Assembly: GCF_040183065.1 (NCBI RefSeq)
Contig: NW_027185502.1
Location: forward strand, 2,531,501-2,595,500
Length of the DNA stretch: 64,000 bases
Direction: 5' to 3'
Origin: Periplaneta americana
Lineage: Eukaryota > Arthropoda > Insecta > Blattodea > Blattidae
The notes beneath the pieces were generated by a model. The model saw only the letters and a program-made list of their open reading frames with translations, was not told the DNA's origin and ran no database searches. This document shows, piece by piece, positions 56,201-64,000 of the stretch. The first letter of the stretch is position 1. Each line of letters begins with the position of its first letter. A program made the translations under genes and the position numbers.

Positions 56201-59200
56201 GCAGGAGCAAGAGCAGCAGCAGCAGCAGGAGCAAGAGCAGCAGGAGCAGCAGCAGGAGCAAAAGCAGCAGCAGTAGGAGCAGCAGTAGCAGTAGCAGCAG
56301 CAACAGCACGAGCAGGAGCAGGAGAAGTAGCAGCAGTGGCGACAGCAGCAGCAGGAGCAGCAGCAGCAAGAGCAGGAGTAGTAGCAGCAGCAGCAGGAGC
56401 AGCAGCAGTAATAGCAACAGCAGCAGCAGCAGGAGCAGCAGGTGCAGGAGAAGTAACAGGAAGCAGAGCAGGAGCAGGAGTAGCAGCAGCATTAGAAGTA
56501 GCAGCAGCAGGAGAAGGAGCAGCAGCAGCAGTAAAAGGAGCAGGAGTAGCAGTAGCAGTTGTAGTAGCAGCAGCAGCATGAGCAGGATTAGTAGCATTTT
56601 TAGTAGAAGGATTAGCATTAGCAACGGCAATAGGAAGAGGAATAAGACGAGGAGCAGCATCAGCAGTAGCAGCAGCAGCTATAGTAGGAGCAGGAGCACC
56701 ACCAGGATTAGGAGCATTAGTAGCAGAAGAAGGAACACTAGCAGCAGCATTAGCAGCAGCAGCAGTAGCAGTAGAAGGAGCAGAAGTAGCACTAGGAACA
56801 GGAGTAGGAGTATGAACAGGAGCAGCAGCAGCAGCAATAGTAGTAGCAGGAGCAGCAGGATTAGGAGCATTAGTAGCAGAAGAAGGAGCACTAGCAGCAG
56901 CAGCAGGAGCAGTAGCAGCATCAGGAGCAGCAGTAGCACTAGGAGCACCAGTAGAAGCAGGAGCAGCAGCAGTTGCATGAGCAGCAGCAGTAGGAGCAGC
57001 AGCAAGAGCAGTAAGAGCAGCAATAGGAGCAGCAGCAAGAGCAGGAGTAGGAGTAGCAGCAGCAGTAGCAACAGCAGCAGCAGGAGCAGGAGAAACAGTA
57101 GCAGTAAGAGCAGGAGAAGGAGTAGCAGCAGCATTAGAAGTAGCATTAGCGGGAGCAGCAGCAGTAACAGGAGTAGGAGTAGCAGTAGCAGCAGCAGGAG
57201 CAAGAGCAGCAGCAGGAGCAAGAGCAGCAGCAGGAAGAGCAGCAGGAGCAGCAGCAGCAAGAGCAGCAGGAACAGCACCAGCAAGAGCAGCAGCAGCAGG
57301 AATAGTAAGAGCAGCAGCAGCAGCTGGAGCAAGAACAGCAGCAGGAGCAGCAGCAGTAGGGGGGAAGCAGCAGCAGGAGCAAAAGCAGCAGCAGCAAGAG
57401 CAGCAGGATCAGCAGCAGGAGCAGCAGCAGCAGGAGGCGCAGCCGCAGCAGCAAGAGCTGCAGAAGCAGCAGCAGGAGCAACAGCAGCAACAGCAGCAAG
57501 ATCAGCAGCAGCAGGAGCAGCAGCAAGAGCAGCAGCAGGAACAGTAGCAGGAGCAAGATCAGCAGCTGGAGCAGCAGCAGCAGGAGCAAGAGCAGGAGCA
57601 AGAGCAGCAGGAGCAGCAGCAACAAGAGCAGGAACAGCAAGAGCAGAAGCAACAAGTGCAGTAGCAGCAGGAGCAGCAGCAAGAGCAACAGCAGCAGGAG
57701 CAGCAACTGCAAAAGCAAGAGCAGCAGCAAGAACAGCAGCAGCAGGAGCAGCAACAGCAGTAGCAGGAGCAGCAGGAGCTGGATCAAGAACAGCAGCAGG
57801 AGCAAGAGCAGCAGGAGCAGCAGCAAAGAGCAGCAGGAGCAATAGGAGCAGCAACACCAGGAGCAGCAGCAGCAGGTGCAAGAGCAGCAGCAGGAGCAAG
57901 AGCAGCAGAAGCAGCAGCAGCAGGAGCTAGAGCAGTAACAGCAGCAAGAGCAGCAGCAGCAACAGTAGCAGCAGCAAGAGCAGCAGCTGGAGCTGCAGCA
58001 GCAGGAGCAAGAGCAGCAGCAGCAGGAGCAAGAGCAGCAGCAGCAATAGCAGCAGGAGCAGAAGCAACAAGAGCAGCAGCAGCAGGAGCAGCAGCAGTAG
58101 CAGCAGCAGGAGCAGCAGGAGCAACCGCAGCAGGAGCAACAGCAGCAGGAGCAGCTGCAGCAGGAGCAAGAGCAGCAGGAGCAGCAGCAGGAGCAAGAGC
58201 AGCAGGAGCAGCAGGGGTAGCAGCAGCAGGAGGAGCAAGAGCAGCAGCAGCAGCAGGAGCAAGAGCAGCAGCAGTAGGAGCAGCAGTAGCATTAGCAGCA
58301 ACAGCACGAGCAGGAGCAGGAGAAGTAGCAGCAGTGGCGACAGCAGCAGCAGGAGCAGCAGCAGCAAGAGCAGGAGTAGTAGCATCAGCAGAAGCAGCAG
58401 CAGCAATAGCAACAGCAGCAGCAGCAGGAGCAGCAGGTGCAGGAGAAGTAATAGGAAGGAGAGCAGGAGCAGGAGTAGCAGCAGCATTAGAAGTAGCAGC
58501 AGCAGAAGGAGCAGCAGCAGTAACAGGAGCAGGAGTAGCAGTAGCAGTTGTAGTAGCAGCAGCAGCAGGAGCAGGATTAGTAGCATATTTAGTAGAAGGA
58601 TTAACATTAGCAACGGCAATAGGAAGAGGAATAAGACGAGGAGCAGCATTAGCAGTAGCAGCAGCAGCAATAGTAGTAGCAGGAGCACCACCAGGATTAG
58701 GAGCATTAGTAGCAGAAGAAGGAACACTAGCAGCAGCATTAGCAGCAGCAGCAGCAGGAGCAGTAGCAGCAGCAGGAGCAGAAGTAGCACTAGGAGCAGC
58801 AGTAGGAGTATGATCAGGAGCAGCAGCAGGAGCAATAGTAGTAGCAGGAGCAGCAGGATTAGGAGCATTAGTAGCAGAAGAAGGAGCACTAGCAGCAGCA
58901 TTCGAAGCAGCAGCAGGAGCAGTAGCAGCACCAGGAGCAGCAGTAGCACTAGGAGCAGCAGCAGTTGTATGAGCAGCAGCAGTATGAGCAGGAGCAGCAG
59001 CAGCAGGAGTAGCTATAGCAGCAGCAGCAAGACAGGAGCAGGAGCAGCAGCAGTAGGAGCAGCAGCAAGAGCAGCAGGAGCAGCAATAGCAGCAGCAGCA
59101 AGAGCAGGAGTAGTAGTAGCAGCAGCAGTAGCAACAGCAGCAGCAGGAGCAGGAGAAACAGTAGCAGTAAGAGCAGGAGAAGCAGGAGTAGCAGTAGCAT

Positions 59201-60268
59201 TGGAAGCAGCATTAGCAGGAGCAGGAGCAGCAGCAGCAGCAATAGCAGCAGAAGCAGCAGCAGCAAGAGCAGCAGCAGGAGTAGTAAGAGCAGCAGCAGC
59301 AGCAGCTGGAGCAAGAACTTCAGGAGCAAGAGCAGCAGAAGCAGCAGGAGTAGTAAGAGCAGCAGGAGCAGCTGGATCAAGAATAGCAGCAGGAGCAAGA
59401 GCAGCAGGAGCAAAAGCAGCAGCAAGAGCAGCAGGATCAGCAGCAGCAGTAGCAGCAGCAGCAGGAGGAGCAGCCGCAGGAGCAAGAGCAGCAGAAGCAG
59501 CAGCAGGAGCATGAGCAGCAACAGCAGCAGCAGCAGGAGCAGCAGCAAGAGCAGCAGCAACAGTAGCAGCAGCAAGATCAGCAGCTGGAGCAGCAGCAGC
59601 AGGAGCAGGAGGAAGAGGAGCAGGAGCAGTAGTAGCAGCAGCAACAAGAGCAGGAGCAATAAGAGCAGAAGCAACAAGAGCAGCAGCAGCAGCAAGAGCA
59701 ACAGCAGCAGGACCAACAACAGCAAAAGCAAGAGCATCAGCAGCAAGAGCAGCAGCAGCAAGAGCAGCAGCTGCAGCAGCAGGAGCAACAGCAGCAAGAG
59801 GAGTAGCAGAAGGAGCAAGAGCAGCAGGAGCAGCAGTAGCAGGGGCAAGGGCAGCAGCAAGAACAGCAGCAGGAGCAGCAGCAGCAAGAGCAGCAGCAGC
59901 AGCAGGGGCAGCAGCAGCAGTAGTAGCAGAAGCAAGAGCAGCAGCAGAAGCAGTAGCAGCAGGAATAGCAGCAGCAGCAACAGCAGCAGCAGTAGCAGGA
60001 GCAGGAGAAGCAGTAACAACAGCAGCAGCAGGAGCAGCAGCAGTAGGAGCAGCAGCAGCAGGAGCAGGAGCAGGAGCAGCAGCTGTAACAGGAGCAGCAG
60101 CAGCAGCATTAGCAGGAGCAGGAGAAGCAATAACAGCAGCAGCAGAAGCAGGAGCAGCAGCATCAGTAGGAGCAGCAGCAGCAGGAGCAGCAGCAGTAAC
60201 AAGGGCAGGAGCAGCAGCAGCAACAGCAATAGCAGCAGCAGCAAGAGCAGGAGCAGCAGTAGTAGCAC
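46789..60268. repeat. 13.5-kb degenerate AGC-type trinucleotide array with higher-order repeats
   Basis: The + strand is a nearly unbroken run of triplets ending in A, mostly GCA with GGA, GTA, ACA, AGA, GAA and rarer TTA or ATA. It is purine-rich and T-poor. Eight islands of more complex sequence recur (near 48140, 49400, 51135, 52655, 54000, 55020, 56590 and 58575), six with GGATTAGCATTAGCAACRGC, marking units of about 1.5-2.4 kb. Frames are Ala/Gly/Val, Ser/Arg or Gln on the + strand and Ala/Pro/Thr, Leu or Cys/Ser on the minus strand. These follow from the triplet pattern and I do not call them genes. Array length in the assembly may be unreliable. Confidence 0.9.
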
Positions 60269-62124
60269 AAAATGGAATCCACTCTTCTGTAGACGACGAT
60301 GTTACGAGGATGGCTTGGTATGTCTCTTTACTAAGAAATTCCTTTCCTTCCTTTTCACTCGCGTCTTTTATTTTGGCAATGTAGCGAGGAAAATCGTGCT
60401 CGAGCCACTGCAACCTCTCATCATTAATGTTAAAGAAATGCATTTTCTCCGGTTTATGCATGTCCATATTACTGCTGCTAACATCATGAATGTTGAACCA
60501 CTTTTTAATGTTCTTCATGAAAGTGATTGTTGCTCCAGCATTACAAAACTCATGTGCGCCTATCTGTTGTGATTGGTCTTTCAGGTATTCCAATGCCGTG
60601 ATAACTTCTAAGGAAAATATATCTTTGGCGCGTTTGACATTCATCTTCTCGAAATTAGTGGGAGCAATGTGTTTGTGGGTGAGAAAAGGAACTGGCTTCG
60701 TAGTTTCTGTTGACTGAAGTTCATACAGTTCCTTTACGTGGCTGCCTCATCACCATCGAACATAACTTTATCTAGGAATGCATTTCTTATATATTTTAGT
60801 ATGTGGCACTGATCGAATGCAAGATAAAGAGGTCGCTCACTGTTGTGGGGATGAGGTATTATTGGTTTCACACTTTTCGAGGATGACAGTTTACACATCA
60901 TGTTTACATTTGTTTTATGATTGTCTGTCACTACACGTAACCCTAAGAACCCACAAGATTCGATTTCTTCTATTACGGACAGAGTGAGTTTATGGAGGTC
61001 CGCACCACAAAGCCTCTTTGAGAAGAAGTATGCTGCAGGAAGTTTGTATTGCGTTGTCAGTCCTGATATCAAAAAAGAAAGAAGTTATTTGCCAGGATGG
61101 TTTGCTTCTCTGTTGTTTTGTTATCACCCTCTCTATTATCATTATCTTCTGCATTGTATAAATTTGCAGAAGTATCTTACTCACCGAAGAAAGAATCTAG
61201 TTTCTTGTCATATATCAACTGTTGCTTGATTGACATTTCGTCCACTATTAATGAACACAATTTTTCTGCCTGGTTTAGTTGATTCGATTCCAGAAGGAGA
61301 CGACTTTTTATGAGAGGTGTTATTCCAGTGCCACATGACAAATCCCCTACATATCTGGAAAGTGTACTCTTGCTAGGGATATCGAAAATGTAATTTCTGG
61401 CATGTTTGTACCCTTTAGGACTAGCATATTGCCAAAGCACACAGTGCTTCACTGTACTTTCCGACCATCGTAGGATATTTTTTCTGAAAATTTGTTATTA
61501 AGTCTAATAACATTGAGGCTTTAAGATACGAGGGATCATTTTCATTGATTTTTAATATAGCAGAAAGAGCCTCGTAATACTTGTTTTTATATTTTTCTAA
61601 TTTCCTATTGACATCTTGTAGGCTGAGCTCTAATTTTCGTATATTTACATTCGCCCGCCACAATTTCAATCGAAGTTTTCTTTTTTCTGCCTCAGCATCT
61701 CTTAATTTATGTTGAATGTTGCTTTCAGTTTGAACTGCAACGGAGTGGAATGACTTATCCGTAACAGTATCCGCGTCATTTGCATTTTCGGTATTGCATT
61801 CAGGACTATTATTACGTTTCCTCTGTGTACCTCTCTGATTAGCACACAAGTTTTCTGCGCGCCTTTCTAGGTGTAATTTTGTAAGAAGGGTATCCACTGA
61901 AAACACTGGAAATAGAATCATATTTTAGTTTCCTTATTTTCAGTCCAGGTTGATAAACTACACACTACAGAACTTCTTGAATTAAAATTCGGTAGGAAGT
62001 TGTCTCTTGAAATTGCTTTCAACCATGCTTCAGCTCGCTCTGCATTAACAGGAAATTCATGAAATGAAATTCCTGCTACTCCACGGCTTTTACTTTTACA
62101 GAAAGGTACACAGCAATACACCAT
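60269..62124 (-). pseudogene. P-element/THAP9-type transposase, broken and interrupted by the array
   Basis: From 62124: a THAP-like domain (MVYCCVPFCKSKSRGVAG, FHEFP, VVCSL), with a frame change where the last His ligand should be. A coiled coil follows (61790-61560), then IPSKSTLSRYVGDLS and LIVDEMSIKQQLIYDKKLDS, containing the first expected catalytic Asp. LPAAYFFSKR and LGLRVVTDNHKTNVNMM hold the second Asp, and LAFDQCHILKYIRN comes after. The last stretch (60644 down) reads FNINDERLQWLEHDFPRY, LSKETYQAILVTSSSTEEW and IPFCATT before entering the repeat. The final catalytic Glu region is not found. Several frameshifts occur (near 61920, 61430, 61080 and 60720). Confidence 0.85.
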
Positions 62125-62399
62125 GATTTTATATTAACACAGCAGACTGATACCTCACTTAAGAACACTTATCACGTCAGGCTGTCAAACTAACTGAAGC
62201 TGTCAGCAGCGTACTGTTGACTCACGGCAATAAGTATTCAGTGGGTCGAGTTGTGCCACGCTATGCGGCAAATTTGTGTACACCTCCTGTTCACAAGATT
62301 TTACGGAGATGGGCAGTAGTGGGAAGGCGTGTAGTATAGCAGCCGGCGATGATTAAGGCAACATGGACCACGAAACTGAACTTTTCAAGAACCAAACTA
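62125..62399. other. 5' flank of the P-type transposase
   Basis: Presumably upstream and terminal sequence of the P-like element. I could not identify a terminal inverted repeat. Confidence 0.35.
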
Positions 62400-62960
62400 C
62401 AGTGAAACCTGTCTAAAGTGACCATCTGAAGTTATCTTGTAAAATGGTCGTTTTATCAGGTGGCCGCTTGATTAAGGTTACGGTTTTTTTATGAATCAGC
62501 ATGAAAATACTGAATTTCATTGACTTTTTAGTACTGTGTGCGTACAACAATTGTGCATATTAATGTCAGCCTCTTCCATTCTTGCAACTAGCCTTTTCAA
62601 AACTCTCTTGCGGTACCTCAGTTTAAATGACTGGATAATAACTTGATCAACAAGGGGCTGGAGGTGTGATGTATTTGGGGGAGGAAACACTGATCACATT
62701 GCGACTTTGTCATTTAATCTTGGAAATTGCGTAGCCAATTCCCAAACAATAATGATGTCATCCAGCTTTATTGTTGCAGTTCACTTAACTCCCAATAAGC
62801 TCATGTCAACATTTTTCAAACATCTCGATTTCAATCATTTCCCTATTATTAAGAGTGGTTCTTTTTCTCCTGCAGCATTACAACAAAAGAGCAGGGTTAT
62901 TTTGACTTTTATCAACTTCCCCCCTTTACACTCTTTTTTTCTTAAAACTTAAAGTTTTGT
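62400..62960 (-). mobile_element. pogo/Tigger-type transposon fragment
   Basis: The minus strand reads KVKITLLFCCNAAGEKEPLL with a PRCxKN-like follow-on, and further down PPNTSHLQPLVDQVIIQSFK LRYRK, both diagnostic of the DDE_1 domain of pogo/Tigger (jerky-like) transposases. The element end CAGTGAAACCTGTCTAAAGT at 62400 is preceded by TA, the expected target. The opposite end is not in view, and stops interrupt the frame. Confidence 0.75.
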
Positions 62961-63286
62961 TAGGGAGGGCCCTGAAAAAAAAACCTATTTCGTTAACATT
63001 GGCCCATGTGAATAAAAACTAGCTTTAGCTTTTTAGTCTTCAGTATTAGCACTAGCTTTAGCTGTCTAGTCTTCAGTATTAGCACTAGCTTTAGCTAGCA
63101 ATTGTGTGAATATAATATTGCCCTTGCTAGGAAGCTAAAGCTGGAAAATTCCAGCTTTCGCTTGAGATTAGTGAACACCTGTATGCCTATTAATATAATA
63201 TTTCATTGTTAGAGCAAGTGTTTTATGAATCTTCTCCATAGTTGACTGAAAATGTTATTCTCAACAACTGAATTGATTTCATACCA
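62961..63286. other. Non-coding DNA with short tandem repeat
   Basis: AGTCTTCAGTATTAGCACTA with flanking AGCTTTAGCT is repeated twice at about 63020-63095. No gene is seen. Confidence 0.5.
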
Positions 63287-63297
63287 GATTTGTTGTT

Positions 63298-63555
63298 TTT
63301 TTTTAGTTGGTTATTTAACGATGCTGTATCAACTACTAGGTAATTTAGCGTCGAAGAGATTGGTGATAGCGAGATGGTATTTGGCGAGATGAGGCCGAGA
63401 ATTCGCCATAGATTACCTTGCATTCACCTTACGGTTAGGGAAAATCTCGGAAAAAACCAGCCAAGTAATCAGCCCAAGCGGGGATCGAACCCGCGCCCGA
63501 GCGGAACTTCAGACCGGCAGGCAAGTGCCTTAACTGACTGAGCCACGCCAGTGGC
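63298..63555 (-). mobile_element. tRNA-derived SINE, family B, with target duplication
   Basis: On the minus strand the head runs CGCCACTGGCGTGGCTCAGT (box A) to CGGGTTCGATCCCCGC (box B). The body shares GAGATGAGGCCGAG with the copies at 21470 and 2908. GATTTGTTGTT flanks it at 63287-63297 and 63556-63566. This is the best preserved of the three family B copies. Confidence 0.9.
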
Positions 63556-63566
63556 GATTTGTTGTT

Positions 63567-64000
63567 AGATGAAAAAGAGCAAGGAAGGAGTTTTAACGTT
63601 TGTGAGTGTACTTAAAAAGAAATAAATGCCTGATTCCGATTTCGAACACGGGTCAGGTCATGAACGCGATGTAGTAAATGATGTGCAATTTAAATTTGTG
63701 TCACTGCTACAAAATTTCAAAATCTTGTTTAATAAATAACAGGTGCCTGACATTAAACATGCAAAAGAAAAATCTCTGTTGGTTTTGAAGAGAAGTATTA
63801 AAGAAATAATTCAAAAACAACTGATGAAAAAATTCAAAATATGAAAAATTATTTGAAAATGAATACAGGTAAAAATGTGACAGGTAACAAAAAAAATTGT
63901 GCTCGAGGAATGGGAAAAACAGTTCATAGAACTTCTATCAGCAGAAGAAAATCCTGTATTCTGTAAAGATTCAGGTAATTCAATCGAGTATACTTAGTTG
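63567..64000 (+). other. Possible coding remnant at the window edge
   Basis: The + strand reads VPDIKHAKEKSLLVLKRSIK and, after stops, KIVLEEWEKQFIELLSAEEN PVFCKDSG. The second phrase looks protein-like but I cannot assign it. Stops lie between the two parts and the window ends at 64000. Confidence 0.3.

Noticed and set aside
46789-60268. CRISPR array or spidroin/silk gene
   Set aside because: No constant repeat with unique spacers. No conserved silk termini, signal peptide or continuous frame is visible, and a eukaryotic context excludes CRISPR.
46789-60268. Resemblance to an immunoglobulin switch region (AGC-rich, G-skewed)
   Set aside because: Only compositional. Insects lack the AID-based class-switch system, and no immune gene is nearby.
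46705-60572. Many long open frames rich in Leu, Ala, Ser/Arg or Cys across the triplet array on both strands
   Set aside because: Triplets of the form NNA rarely produce stops in most frames, so length is expected by composition. Frames switch at repeated one-base shifts. I annotate the repeat, not proteins.

Overview
The window looks like repeat-rich intergenic and intronic DNA from an insect, most likely a blattodean (cockroach or termite lineage). That placement is inference from the transposon and tRNA-SINE families I recognise; no diagnostic host gene is present. There are no prokaryotic genes, rRNAs or functional tRNAs. Nearly all recognisable coding sequence is transposon-derived and broken. 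The only host-like coding material is a 120-bp exon at 14912-15031 and two paralogous exons at 24847-25058 and 29262-33478, all on the + strand.

Layout. 1-2.2 kb: a short hAT element with an exact 8-bp target duplication, carrying a SINE. 2.2-8.7 kb: a minus-strand Penelope-like element split between RT and GIY-YIG endonuclease by a 4.4-kb CR1/Jockey-type LINE, which itself contains a SINE. 9.7-13.5 kb: a young LTR retrotransposon of gag plus protease only, with four zinc knuckles. 14-15 kb: a hAT-type MITE, then the lone exon. 15.7-18.5 kb: SINEs, a LINE 5' fragment and a THAP fragment. 18.6-22.2 kb: a TAA-flanked inverted-repeat unit enclosing a ~138-bp tandem array, into which a LINE has jumped. 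23.2-33.7 kb: a direct tandem duplication. Copy A has a 70-codon exon, copy B has a 1,404-codon minisatellite-expanded version of it. Transposons present in only one copy leave matching empty sites in the other. 33.7-38.1 kb: hAT and unnamed transposon remnants plus SINEs. 38.7-42.3 kb: Penelope and LINE RNase H remnants between inverted repeats. 42.6-45.6 kb: an inverted-repeat transposon with a DDE-like protein and repeated ACGCGGTATT motifs near its ends. 46.8-60.3 kb: a 13.5-kb degenerate trinucleotide array with A at every third base and a 1.5-2.4-kb higher-order period, lying inside a broken P-element/THAP9-type transposase gene (60.3-62.1 kb). 62.4-64 kb: a pogo/Tigger fragment, a SINE with target duplication, and unassigned sequence.

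The two strongest leads are the duplicated phase-1 exon pair, whose middle exploded into Pro/Met/Ala repeats while an acidic-then-cationic end was kept, and the array interrupting the P-type transposase. In both, long open frames follow largely from repeat units that are multiples of three, so openness alone does not prove coding.
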